Shown: positions 34,501 to 44,400 of the stretch, piece after piece
How the letters are laid out: each line of letters begins with the position of its first letter
Numbering within the stretch: the first letter of the stretch is position 1
Origin: Mactromeris polynyma
Taxonomy: Eukaryota > Mollusca > Bivalvia > Venerida > Mactridae
Direction: 5' to 3'
Assembly (NCBI GenBank): GCA_032209605.1
Contig: JASFXZ010000092.1
Coordinates: 310,001 to 374,000, forward strand
DNA: 64,000 bases
The notes under the pieces: generated by a model
The model's database searches: none
Told to the model about the DNA's origin: nothing
The model's input: the letters and a program-made list of their open reading frames with translations, nothing else
Translations under genes and position numbers: made by a program

Positions 34501-37428
34501 TAGAGTTAACTTCATAACTATTGACCTTTTTCAGTACGTTACAGGAAAATTCATATTTTTTCTAGCCCGAAGTGTTTTGAACTAGGCACTGTAAATAATG
34601 AATCCTCAGCATCATGCATTTAAATGAAGACAGGATTTATTTTGGATGTTTTGGAAAGATGACCCATACCCTTCAAATTGGGAATTTTTGCACATTAAAC
34701 TGAGAAATCGGGGAAAAGGTATAGAAATTACAGCAAAATATTAGGAATAAAAGTAAAATAGAATTGATTAATTCATCAACAATTGCTATTTATATAAACT
34801 GCATGTGAGAGAAAAGCCTCTAAATGTTGGCTAAATTCAAACCTAAATCTTTTCTCCAGATTAATTCACAGGTACTTGAAACAAACTATTTTAATGTTCT
34901 ATATGGCCTATTTACCGTAGTATAATAAGTTTGTTTCAAGTACCTGTGAATTAATCTGGAGAAAAGATTTAGGTTTGAATTTGTGGAATAATTGGGATTG
35001 TTTTTATTCAAATTGGGAAAAATATATACTTTCTGGCATTGGAAATATAGCCGAATAACGGCTATAAAAATAATTGAAAAACCCTGGAAGGTGAATACAT
35101 TTTTCACCACTTTTGCAGTCAGTTATACGTAAACATCTGTCATCCATATATATAGGATTACCTGTGTCGTTTCTACGTCACCCACCAAATGAACCAATTT
35201 GCCTTCATTCTCTAAAGATATAACTCTTGTACTTGGCAATGGTACAACCAAGCTCAAACCTTCATCAAGAGATTTTGCAGTCTGAACAGCACGTCCCTAA
35301 AATAAACAAGAACTGAATTATCATAAAAGATGATAAAATTCAAACTCAAGACATACATTTTCCACCCACCTCAGGACGGCCGAAATACAAGGTGACCAAG
35401 ACCATAACGACTCAGTGCATGATGACTTGGATTTGGGCTATCTTGGCTTGTCTCACAATGAAAGGTCAATGCATTGAACCACACATTCTCTATTGGATAT
35501 TTCTTAATTTATGGTGATTGTGAAAAAAGCACTCATAATTCTTATCAAGTTAAATCCTTCAAATTTATCATAGTTTCTCAATGATTTAATGACAAACACA
35601 TCATTCAGCTTATTCTAGTAACCAACTAAAGTTAAGCTTCATTTGCATGTAACTAGAATTTTCCTGTCTATGGGAATTAGTCACTGCAATCACTTTGAAA
35701 AACAATAACAAACTTTGACAATTTGATAAAAGATTAAGAAGAAAAATGAGGTGTTTTTTTCTAATTCATTTCGACGATAACATCTTTTTTCTAATGCCAT
35801 GTAAAGGGCAGCTTTCAGAGACAAAATTCAAGTACTATTCAAGGACTTTCCAACTATTTTTTCAAGGACCAATCACCAATTCACAAGAGTTAACAAAAAT
35901 GGCAACAGGTTAATGGTTTCTTTAAAATTGGAAATTGAAATGAAAAGAAACTGTACTATACATGTAGTAAATATGGCACTCATGTATATAATGATACATG
36001 TGTTACCGAGACATACAAATTCAGTAAAAGACCTTACATATATATCAATATGTATTATTTTTTTAAACATATTTTCAAGGCAAATATGAACCCTGTTGTA
36101 CATTCTAAAATAACAAGCAATGTTGAAGACTTGTATCAATCTACAATGAATATAGATAAATCATTCTGTGATCCTTTCACAACTTATTCCATAAACTTTC
36201 AGATAAGTTTGATGGTTGCACAAGAGCAATGTAGCTCATATTACTTGTTGATACATGTGACATTGACGCTTTATTCAATTTCGGCCAGTCTGTATGGCTG
36301 ATTTTATTATCTGATGTTGCCATACTTCTAGAACTGTGATCGTCCAAATAATTAGACGCTTAGAACAGTGTTTTTTATATTTTGACAAGAAGCTGCAACA
36401 TCATAGAATGAGCAATACTGATAAGATTCAAATGAGAAATGCTAGAGCAGTGACAAGTTGTGGTACCTCCACGGGTCTTCTGAGCTGTGCCGGCAGGGAC
36501 TTGTCCCTGGTAGCGCCATACAAGCTGGAGAGGTCAATCTTCTAGACTCAATGGGGTATCACAGCTATCTTGCTACTTTTTCTCTCTTTTATATCTATGG
36601 CATATCCTTGACCGAGTCTATGTTCTATCTATTCTATCCTTCTCTTTGTATTTATTCTCCTCGTGCACCGTAATATAATGGTCAAATTTGACAGTATTAC
36701 ATATACTACAGATACAGAAGTAAAAAAAATCAAATGCTTTCCTTATTAAATGTCCAAGTATTTGGTATAATGTGATTTTGAATCAAGTTTTTCTTCTTCC
36801 ATCACACAATACGCCTGGACAAGACCTATCTTAGGTAATTTCTAAAATTAAACTTGATCGATATGGCTGGTTATCGTCCTTGTCCAAGATATTATACCCA
36901 TACACATTCTGACCAAATTCTGTAAATGCTTCTAAAGTTATTGATCGGACAACTTACTGGACGCCACCGCAGCATATTACGTCCTGTTTCGGGCGTATAA
37001 ATATGCATGACAACTGTTTTATTATTGTAACAACTTGACTATAAACAAAGTTATCTAATGAGACAAACACAAGTGTGTTGTTGTACTTTTATTTAAACCA
37101 AGAAGTGAAGAACATGAAAGAAAGTAGTATCTATATACCAACAGAATGAACATGCTCAATGGTACAACAGAAATCTATAGTCTGTATCGAATAAGTATTA
37201 ACAAATAATACAACAATAATTCAAGTAATACATTTGTATATATGTTATATACACTATATAATTATTATAAAATATAACTTTACACACCTCGTTCCAAAAC
37301 AATACTCCGGAAGCCACTAACAGAATCACAAGTCCCACCAATATTCCACAGAGACTGCTGCCAACTCTTTCCAGGAAACCAGGATTCCTTTCATAACTTA
37401 CTCTCGTTCTTCCGTCCCCCATGGCCAT
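22518..37428 (-). CDS. TMEM43: TMEM43 (LUMA) transmembrane protein, complete eleven-exon gene
   Basis: Inner nuclear membrane/ER protein of the TMEM43 family, linked in vertebrates to nuclear-envelope organisation. Exons (right to left): 37288-37428, 35162-35296, 33921-34015, 33357-33409, 32343-32412, 31311-31381, 30695-30819, 29885-29956, 28855-28956, 27647-27764, 22518-22729. All are GT-AG and phase-consistent, 1194 nt, 397 aa, against 400 in human. Features: NPGFLERVGSSLCGILVGL and first membrane span at about 28-46; LDEGLSLVV; NEGKLVHLVG; VEMYQWIEH; long lumenal region with GMVYHSKDPIHPE; RFEYAGISG; then LLTWGLRLGGWLLMFIGF and three C-terminal spans (about 306-327, 338-361, 366-382) with VDWVPLVRDL and GWIYYRPL. 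The start is the first ATG in MAMGDG; a second ATG two codons later is possible. Intron 10 (4.9 kb) holds a large minisatellite. Confidence 0.96.
23060..23330. repeat. Dispersed repeat in TMEM43 intron 10, inverted copy at 30850-31078
   Basis: Contains aactgataagcccttatagg, accaagagactttgcatgtg and ttgcctatcaatatggccga. The reverse complement of 30850-31078 has the same blocks in the same order, so two inverted copies lie about 7.5 kb apart within one gene. Confidence 0.75.
23337..24305. repeat. 76-bp direct repeats flanking an 0.82-kb block
   Basis: The sequence beginning acatctatgttacgattaat at 23337-23412 recurs at 24229-24305 with very few differences (both contain ctgacttctttcatagatat and ccatatgtttcggtgtaaga). 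The block between them contains S1 SINE copy 3 and the segment shared with 14851-15095. The arrangement looks like a composite insertion bounded by a long direct duplication. Confidence 0.8.
23759..23995 (-). mobile_element. tRNA-derived SINE, family S1, copy 3
   Basis: The head on the minus strand begins gtctcctttgctcgagtggt and has box B aaggttcgaatcctgg; the tail on + includes tcctttaacgccaggcacca. Homology to copy 1 continues beyond the SINE. Confidence 0.8.
24504..24765 (+). mobile_element. tRNA-derived SINE, family S2, at the head of the 74-bp array
   Basis: The + strand reads aggcctcaatagccaagtgg (box A) and, about 50 bases on, cacgtttgaatcccacctgg (box B-like), again with a class II-like spacing. 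The body (gacccctgggggtctttcaa, ataatgctccataaaggcac) leads directly into the first unit of the minisatellite. Confidence 0.65.
24766..27389. repeat. 71-74 bp minisatellite, 36 units, TMEM43 intron 10
   Basis: The unit is cataaaggcacccggggtct, tcctccgccctaacagctgg, agacaacactacatgactct, ggctggttatgtaa (74 bp). Variants lack the 'ct' in gactctggctgg (72 bp) or have cccgggtc in place of cccggggtc (71 or 73 bp); early units have ccaggtc or cccagggtc. Units are otherwise almost identical. A seven-unit block (five 74-bp, one 72-bp, one 71-bp; 513 bp) occurs twice in succession from 25922 to about 26947. Each unit carries an E-box CAGCTG, and most carry a CCCGGG. Confidence 0.97.
27415..27620. mobile_element. 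MITE, family B, reference copy, TMEM43 intron 10
   Basis: 206 bp, cagtgggacctcgttcattc at the left and aaataaacgaggtctgactg at the right, TA on both sides. An internal 34-bp tandem duplication (tgagaccgtgtattcagata with aaaggttgtc / gaaggttgtc) makes this copy longer than its relatives. It abuts the end of the minisatellite and lies 26 bp from exon 10. Confidence 0.85.
28018..28345. repeat. 31-bp tandem array, about ten degenerate copies, TMEM43 intron 9
   Basis: Units of the form cctcccataattataattgg followed by caggacaaaac. Length varies from 29 to 35 bp. The array is the inverted counterpart of the G-rich array at 28495-28740. Confidence 0.85.
28495..28740. repeat. G-rich degenerate array in inverse orientation, TMEM43 intron 9
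   Basis: Recurring aggggttttgtccag, the reverse complement of the ggacaaaacccct core of the array at 28018-28345, here without the AT-rich spacer. It contains several runs of four or more G including G11 at 28545-28555, so quadruplex formation is plausible on the + strand. Confidence 0.7.
28978..29401. mobile_element. Family B MITE with a nested insertion, TMEM43 intron 8
   Basis: The outer element starts cagtgggacctcatttattc and ends cgaatgaatgaggtccaaca + g, with TA flanks. Between about 29050 and 29300 it is interrupted by a second, partly palindromic element (aatctcccgaagcatttcag on the left, gagatgctttgagagatcgg on the right), which explains its 424-bp length. Confidence 0.7.
29627..29714. 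mobile_element. MITE, family A, short form, TMEM43 intron 8
   Basis: 88 bp between TA dinucleotides, caataacacttcaataataa to ttaaaagttttactg. Contains cccttgggacccttgaaaac, shared with the copy at 31718. Confidence 0.75.
30850..31078. repeat. Inverted partner of the repeat at 23060-23330 (TMEM43 intron 6)
   Basis: The minus strand reads aactgataagcctttatagg, accaagagaatttgcatgtg and ttgcctatcaacatggccga, in register with 23060-23330. Confidence 0.75.
31468..31558. mobile_element. MITE, family A, short form, TMEM43 intron 5
   Basis: 91 bp, cagtaaaacctgacttaaag to tattattgaggttttactg. Internally deleted relative to the 162-178 bp forms. Confidence 0.85.
31718..31894. mobile_element. MITE, family A, long form, TMEM43 intron 5
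   Basis: 177 bp, cagtaaacctcaataataag to tatagtgagggtttactg, TA on both sides, in the opposite orientation to 9219 and 14171. It is only 160 bp from the short copy at 31468, so the two could pair in the nascent transcript. Confidence 0.85.
32960..33046 (-). mobile_element. tRNA-derived SINE head, TMEM43 intron 4
   Basis: The minus strand reads ctcacctgagttagctcagt, ggttagagtgttgg (box A region) and ggtccgggtttgatgccagg (box B region). The tRNA-like layout is clear, but the acceptor stem is not matched, so this is a SINE and not a tRNA gene. Confidence 0.6.
33091..33323. mobile_element. TIR element with cagggctctagaaa ends, TMEM43 intron 4
   Basis: 233 bp with left end cagggctctagaaattatct and right end tggttttctagagccctg. 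The interior repeats gtcctggac and acttgtccctgactaagtc in relation to the right half. The same end occurs alone at 19451-19465. It lies 33 bp beyond the exon 4 donor. The ends resemble hAT-type elements; no target duplication is obvious. Confidence 0.7.
34205..34425. repeat. 29-bp tandem array, about 7.5 copies, TMEM43 intron 2
   Basis: Unit catgtttgtggtgaccctac followed by ccaccctac; the last two copies carry substitutions (ctagccacc, ctactaacc), the rest are near-identical. Confidence 0.92.
34833..34982. repeat. Perfect 55-bp inverted repeat with 40-nt loop, TMEM43 intron 2
   Basis: The left arm 34833-34887 begins aaattcaaacctaaatcttt, and its exact reverse complement occupies 34928-34982, ending ttaggtttgaattt. 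I compared the arms base by base and found no mismatch. The spacer is 34888-34927. In the TMEM43 pre-mRNA this would form a long hairpin 180 nt after exon 2. Confidence 0.95.
36440..36560. other. GC-richer island in TMEM43 intron 1, unidentified
   Basis: Contains gtggtacctccacgggtctt and ctgtgccggcagggacttgt, with local inverted similarity (gggacttgtccc). It stands out from the AT-rich intron. It may be a repeat fragment; no exon with splice sites in frame was found. Confidence 0.25.
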
Positions 37429-37925
37429 GACGACTGGATTTTCACAGGCGCTAATCAATTAAGAAAGACAAAATTCCGTATCCGAATTCAGATCAACTTT
37501 GGACAACTCAGTGTTTATTTCAATTCACTATATTGTCATTGATAAAAATGATCAAGGATGAATTGAAAATTATTGCACGTAATAAACGACACAATACTGA
37601 TTGTCACAATTTAATGGGAAACCGCTAAATACGTAATGATAAAACTTCTACTTTCAATTTCGAAATCACCGGAACTGAACGTCATCACTTGTAGAAGGCC
37701 GAGTGTAAGACGCGGAACCCTCAATAACTCGATGAGAAAATTACGAAACCCACACAATCCTCAATAACTTTCTTATTTGTGCATATATTTTGATGAATAT
37801 AGTCTTATATTAAAGATAACGAGATACACTTTCCATTTTGATAAAATAAAGCATGTACACATGTTCAAATATCGACATGAACTGTTTTTCAGTCTTAAAT
37901 TATAACTTTCTTTTCTTCGCATGTA

Positions 37926-38011
37926 CAGTAAAATCTCACATAAAGACCATCTCAATAACAAAACCAGTTTTCAAGGGTCAAAAGAGTGGTCTTATTAGTG
38001 AGGTTTTACTG
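37926..38011. mobile_element. MITE, family A, short form, upstream of TMEM43
   Basis: 86 bp, cagtaaaatctcacataaag to cttattagtgaggttttact + g, preceded by TA. Located about 0.5 kb upstream of the TMEM43 start. Confidence 0.8.
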
Positions 38012-38788
38012 CATATCTGATTGAAATCAAAAATGTAGATGTACTGCCTGTTTAACACACGCCATGGTAAAATTATGTAAGGGAAGCAACTATTACAGAA
38101 GACTGGCAACATTTAAACAGCGGTTACCTCCCTTGAACATTGTTTTTAATGGGCGTTGACATAAGGCATACAAATGCGCGCAAATGCTGGACATTTTCGC
38201 TGACTGCGGACAATTCCGAGTTTTAAAGTTTCAAATTGTTATGATGTTAGATAATAAAAGTGAAAATTGTGAAAAATAAAAGCAACTTTTAATTAAAGGT
38301 AAACGGAAGTTGCACCGAAGCTTGTATTTATGTGACTAATTTAGATCCAGTCAATAATTAAGTAAGGGGACTAATTAGAGTCCAATTTGTTAAATGACTG
38401 CTGTATTTTACTTCCCTTTAAGAAAAAGGGTGTTATTAACTTATTAAGCATGTGGCAAAAAAAAGAGTTTGTAAATTGGCCCTGTAATGGGTTGTATATA
38501 ACCTCGTTAGTCTAAGTACTCAGTCTTGAACTGTGAAGCAAGTTGTTATCCAGTTTCTATCTAGTATTCGCACCAGATTCAGTAATTGTGAAGGATTCGA
38601 TCTCACGACCTCTGGATTAGAGGTCCGGTGCACAACCACAGACCACTATATACCTCTCTACACGGACGTTGACATATACATATATTGGATCGTGTAAAAA
38701 CTTTGCAAACCGGAAAATGGGATGCAGAGTGTTATTCGCTACAATCAAGCAACATTTACTATGATATAAAAGACAGAATAAATTGCTA

Positions 38789-38891
38789 CGTGATCAAAGA
38801 CAGAAAATAAGTTGTTTTTCTGGAGGTCTGCGTGGAGATGCATTGTTTCATGTATGTGGCGTAGCAACTTATTTCCTCTCTTTGATCACGT
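38789..38891. mobile_element. Small TIR element (acgtgatcaaagagaggaaa ends)
   Basis: The left end acgtgatcaaagacagaaaa and the reverse complement of the right end (acgtgatcaaagagaggaaa) match over about 27 bp with few differences. The interior resembles 51305-51430 and 30460-30545 (aataagttgctacaggg, catacataagg), so this is a dispersed non-autonomous family. Confidence 0.7.
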
Positions 38892-39145
38892 TTAGCAAAA
38901 TTAACAATAATATCCGTCGCAGCCCAACAGTGTCAAGTCATTAACTTCCAAATTATGTGTATGAAAATGCATTTTAATTGTCTGTATCCGGCAGATGAAC
39001 GTCAAGATGAATTGTTGACATATATTTATTTCTTAAATGATGGTATCCCATCACGAACCTACATATGTTAGAAGGTTTCCACTAAATATACAGCGTATAA
39101 TTATGCAAATGACACACATTCTTCAGACCAAGCGAGTTTCAATGT

Positions 39146-40667
39146 TTAACGACATAGCGGCTTCTCACATATATATTTGTATTTGCTACAGCAGGGAATG
39201 TCATTCCACAGCCGATTACGATTTTTATCATGCGCTTGAAACCGACGCTCAAGTTCATTGATTGGCTGATTTGAAGCGGATAACCGTTTGTCAACAGCAT
39301 GTTTATGCTCCATAAATGCTTTCAAGAGAATTGTATCCGTTGTCGTAGTTACATCTTTAAGCTCACAAAGACTCTGTTCCACATTCGCCATAACTTTTGC
39401 GAGTTCAGACAAGTCCTTTAGAAGTTTTGAAAACAGCTGGTACTGCTCATTTCATTAAATCCGTTGTCTGTTTCACTCAAATCCTGCGAGTAAACTCCTC
39501 CAAGGCAATCAAGAGCTAACCATGTCATTAACAAGTATCGAACATATTTCTTTTAACACATTTTCATTATTTAAATCAAAGATAGTAATGTTTACTGCAA
39601 CCAATCAATATGTGTACATTACAGAGGCATAAATAGCATCCCTGCGCTGGAAAACGTTCTCACAGGGGCATGTTTCGATTTCCGTAGTGTTGTGAGTTTT
39701 AAGTGCTAAACTTTATAAGCCAAAACGTTAAGCAATTAGGGAGGAATTTTGTCACAGGATATTTATAGTCTGTGATTTCTGACGTCAATTTGACTGTTTT
39801 TCAAGTGCGCAAACCGACGGCATGAATTCTCTGTAACTTCTTTCTCAATAAATTGTTTATTTTCTTCAATGAATTAGCTCGCAGTTCCAGGATCTTAATT
39901 TTATCATCGGCTCTCTGCAGATGTCTGCTCCTTTTCCATTTACCTCGCCTATCCAGAAATCTTATATTCACAACTAACTACCTTTTAGTTTTCAAGCCGA
40001 ACGCACAGGACGTGGGCGCACTTTGTAGAACTGGCATCGAGCTGCTTGTAGTTGAGTCACATGGTCCATTTGAGTTCTCATCATGTTCAAATGTAATCAT
40101 GCGTTCCTCTAACTATTGTGTACCTTCTTATCTGATAGTTTGCTTCTGCTTTTTTCTCTTCCTTTCCATACATTCTCGCCCCTTATCTCATTTAAGTAGC
40201 AGCATAGGGGACCAATCTATTTTTTTGGCTTGTAACTTAATTTTACACGTTCTGTCTCTTTTCTTATGTATTTAGAACCTTATTTAGCATTTTCCGTTCT
40301 CTGTAGGCCTTCAGAATTTCAGCATGGGGTTTTCCCATCGTTCTGACAATATAGGAAGCATGCCTGTGTGAATTCGTTACTTTTTTTTGTGAATTACGTT
40401 ACCATTTTCATCTAGCCATCCCACGGGTTTGGGTATAATTGAATTATAAATCATAATATACAATGTCTTTTTGCTTCGCATTTATTCAAGATACAAGAAA
40501 TAATAATTAAGTTTGAAAAAATCGTTTAAAATTTCAAAACAACACTTACCTAAAGTGAATTGGTGGGTAAATAATCTCAAACATAGATTTCCTTCCGGTA
40601 AAACTTCTACGAGGTAAGCACCAGGACTATTTATCAATGGTCCAATATAAAAAGCATGTAACGTAAA
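39146..40667 (-). pseudogene. Decayed or unrecognised coding segments, possibly a TE-derived gene
   Basis: Three minus-strand pieces look protein-like. 40550-40667: open, with GPLINSPGAYLVEVLPEG and GNLCLRLFTHQFTL, ending exactly at a good donor (gtaagtg). About 39800-39965: FLDRRGKWKRSRHLQRAD then DKIKILELRANSLKKINNLL, a basic coiled-coil-like stretch ending in a stop. 39146-39440: SELAKVMANVEQSLCELKDV to SASNQPINELERRFQAHDKN, also helical; an upstream in-frame segment (YSQDLSETDNGFNEMSS) connects only through a frameshift. I recognise no family. The pieces may belong to one broken gene or transposase relative, or to unrelated chance frames. Confidence 0.3.
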
Positions 40668-41001
40668 TCACAGTAGCGTAATTCACAAATCCCAATATTT
40701 AACTAGATTCATTTCTAATCTAGTGGTAATCTATTCCTTATACATGTATAATGGATTACCCGCATTTTGTAAAGGCAGTAACGTAATTCACAATTCATGC
40801 TACTTTAGAGAGGTTAGTTCTTTGAGTAGATATGGTTTTTTTACTAAGACTTAACTTCGGAAGGGTTCTTGTTTTGGACTTACAGTATAGTTTTTTTATA
40901 TTTATACGGTTGTTGCTTTATTAATTTCATCCTCATAGCGACAATAAAAAGTAAACTTAAAAAACGGTCCCGTAATTCACCGTATTTTGTGGGACACATT
41001 T

Positions 41002-41026
41002 GGGGGGGGGGGGGGGGGGGAGGGGG
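41002..41026. repeat. Poly(G) tract, G19-A-G5
   Basis: Uninterrupted 19 G, one A, then five G. Length may be unreliable for sequencing reasons. Confidence 0.85.
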
Positions 41027-41497
41027 TAAAAAAAGCAAAGGTATGTTACTAACATAAAAACGACTAAGAATGTTTCCTTACTCGTAAATGTATGGATTGT
41101 TTAATAAGCTTGTATTTTTTGCATGCACACAACCCATGGTGTCGGAGATTTTTGACATTTCCAGCAACTGTATTGAATCAGGATTCATTCACTTCACGTG
41201 AACAAAGTCGGCTTATTACTTTTTCTGATAGGTTTCATCTAAAACAAACGGAAAACACATATTAATGCCTGTTTAGATGTGTGCGTAGAGCTTCTGGCTC
41301 ATGTGACCAACATTTTATCAAATTAATTGATTTGGAAAGCATCACATTCAACACGTGCCATGTATTTTATCTAATTCCAAATGGAATATTATTGACAGGC
41401 AAATGTCCAGTTGAGCACAAAACCAAGGCTTAATGGTTCTGCGCACTGGTCAATTTAACGTGACTAATATTGCGCAGTCATGGGCACTGTGTGTGTG

Positions 41498-44400
41498 TTT
41501 TGGCTGGAACAGTGAAGTGTTGGCTGGAACAGCGAAGTGTTGGCTGTTAAAGTGAAGTGTTGACTGTTACAGTGAAGTGTTGGCTGGAACAGTGAAGTGT
41601 TGGCTGTTACAGTGAAGTGTTGGATAGTTGAGTAGAGTGTTGGCTGGTACAGTGAAGTGTTGGCTGGCATAATGAAGTGTTGGCTGGAACAGTGAAGTGT
41701 TGGCTGGAACAGCGAAGTGTTGGCTGTTAAAGTGAAGTGTTGGGTAGTACAGTAGAGTGTTGGCTGGTACAGTGAAGTGTTGGATGGAACAGCGAAGTGT
41801 TGGCTGGAACAGCGAAGTGTTGGCTGTTAAAGTGAAGTGTTGGATAGTACAGTGAAGTGTTGGCTGTTAAAGTGAAGTGTTGGATAGTACAGTGAAGTGT
41901 TGGCTAGAACAGTGAAGTGTTGGCTGGAACAGCGAAGTGTTGGCTGTTAAATTGAAGTGTTGGATAGTACAGTGAAGTCATGGCTGGAACAGTGAAGTGT
42001 TGGCTGTTAAAGTGAAGTGTTGGCTGATACAATGAAGTGTTGGCTGGTACAATGAAGTGTTGGCTGTTACAGTGAAGTGTTGGCTGGTACAATGAAGTGT
42101 TGGCTGTTACAGTGAAGTGTTGGCTGTTAAAGTGAAGTGTTGGCTAGAACTGTGAAGTGTTGGATGGATAGTTCAGTGCTGTGTTGGCTGGTACAGTGAA
42201 GTGTTGGCTGGTACAGTGAAGTGTTGAATGGTACAGTGAAGTGTTGGCTGGAACAGCGAAGTGTTGGCTGGTACAGTGAAGTGTTGACTGGTACAGTGAA
42301 GTGTTGGCTGTTAAAGTGAAGTGTTGGCTGTTAAAGTGAAGTGTTGACGGGTACAGTGAAGTGTTGGCTGTTAAAGTGAAGTGTGGGCTGTTAAAGTGAA
42401 GTGTTGGCTGTTACAGTGAAGTGTTGGCTGGTACAGTGAAGTTTTGGTAAGAACAGTGAAGTGTTGGCTAGTACAGTGAAGTGTTTGCTAGAACAGTGAA
42501 GTGTTGGCTGTTACAATGGAGTGTTGGCTAGAACAGTGAAGTGTTCGCTGGATCAGTGAAGTGTTGGCTGGCATAGTGTATTGTTGACTGGAACAGTGCA
42601 GTGTTGACTGGCATAGTGAAGTGTTGGCTAGAACAGTGAAGTGTTCGCTGGATGAGTGAAGTGTTGGCTGGAACAGTGAAGTGTTGGCTGGAACAGTGCA
42701 GTGTTGACTGGCATAGTGAAGTGTTGACTGGAACAGTGAAGTGTTGACTAGCATAGTGAACTGTTGGCTGGAACATTGCAGTGTTGACTGGCATAGTGAA
42801 GTGTTGGCTGGAACAGTGCAGTGTTGGCTGGCATAGTGAAGTGTTGGCTGGAACAGTGCAGTGTTGGCTGGCATAGTGAATTGTTGGCTGGAACAGTGCA
42901 GTGTTGGCTGGAACAGTGAAGTGTTGGCTGGCATAGTGAAGTGTTGACTGGAACAGTGAAGTGTTGGCTGGCATAGTGAAGTGTTGGCTGGAACAGTGCA
43001 GTGTTGGCTGGAACAGTGAAGTGTTGGCTGGCATAGTGTATTGTTGACTGGAACAGTGAAGTGTTGGCTGGCATAGTGTATTGTTGACTGGAACAGTGAA
43101 GTGTTGGCTGGCATAGTGTATTGTTGACTGGAACAGTGAAGTGTTGGCTGGAACAGTGCAGTGTTGGCTGGAACAGTGAAGTGTTGGCTGGAACAGTGAA
43201 GTGTTAGCTGGCATAGTGAAGTGTTGGCTGGCATAGTGTATTGTTGGCTGGAACAGTGAAGTGTTGGCTGGCATAGTGTATTGTTGGCTGGAACAGTGAA
43301 GTGTTGGCTGGCATAGTGAAGTGTTGGCTGGCATAGTGTATTGTTGACTGGAACAGTGAAGTGTTGGCTGGAACAGTGAAGTGTTGGCTGGCATAGTGAA
43401 GTGTTGGCTGGCATAGTGTATTGTTGACTGGAAGAGTAAAGTGTTGGCCGGAACAGTAAAGTGTTGGCTGGCATAGTGAAGTGTTGGCCGGAACAGTGAA
43501 GTGTTGGCTGGCATAGTGAAGTGTTGGCTGGCATAGTGAAGTGTTGGCTGGCATAGTGTATTGTTGACTGGAACAGTGAAGTGTTGGCTGGAACAGTGAA
43601 GTGTTGGCTGGAACATTGAAGTGTTGGCTGGCATAGTGTATTGTTGACTGGAACAGTGAAGTGTTGGCTGGAACAGTGAAGTGTTGGCTGGAACATTGAA
43701 GTGTTGGCTGGCATAGTGTATTGTTGACTGGAACAGTGAAGTATTGGCTGGAACAGTGAAGTGTTGGCTGGCATAGTGTATTGTTGACTGGAACAGTGAA
43801 GTGTTGGCTGGAACAGTGAAGTGTTGACTGGAACAGTGTATTGTTGAATGGAACAGTGAAGTGTTGGCTGGCATAATGAAGTGTTGGCTGGAACAGTGAA
43901 GTGTTGGCTGGAACAGTGAAGTGTTGGCTCGCATAATGAAGTGTTGGCTGGAACAGTGAAGTGTTGGCTGGAACAGTGAAGTGTTGGCTGGCATAGTGTA
44001 TTGTTGAATGGAACAGTGAAGTGTTGGCTGGAACAGGGAAGTGTTGACTGGAACAGTGAAGTGTTGGCTGGCATAGTGTATTGTTGATTGGAACAGTGAA
44101 GTGTTGGCTGGAACAGTGAAGTGTTGGCTGGCATAGTTAAGTGTTGACTGGAACAGTGAAGTGTTGGCTGGAACAGTGAAGTGTTGGCTGGCATAGTGTA
44201 TTGTTGACTGGAACAGTGAAGTGTTGGCTGGCATATTGAAGTGTTGGCTGGCATAGTGTATTGTTGGCTGGAACAGTGAAGTGTTGACTGGCATAGTGAA
44301 GTGTTGGCTGGCATAGTGTATTGTTGACTGGAACAGTGAAGTGTTGGCTGGCATAATGAAGTGTTAGCTAGAACAGTGAAGTGTTGGCTGGCATAGTGTA

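Larger units (their letters stand above)
37429..41490. other. Region upstream of TMEM43, gene-poor
   Basis: Apart from the MITE, TIR element and decayed coding segments listed, no gene is seen. At 38585-38640 there is a tRNA-like remnant on the minus strand (ggtctgtggttgtgcaccgg, gtgagatcgaatcc). The phrase gtgaattacg or its complement recurs at 40390, 40675, 40785 and 40970. A G19-A-G5 tract lies at 41002-41026. Confidence 0.4.
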
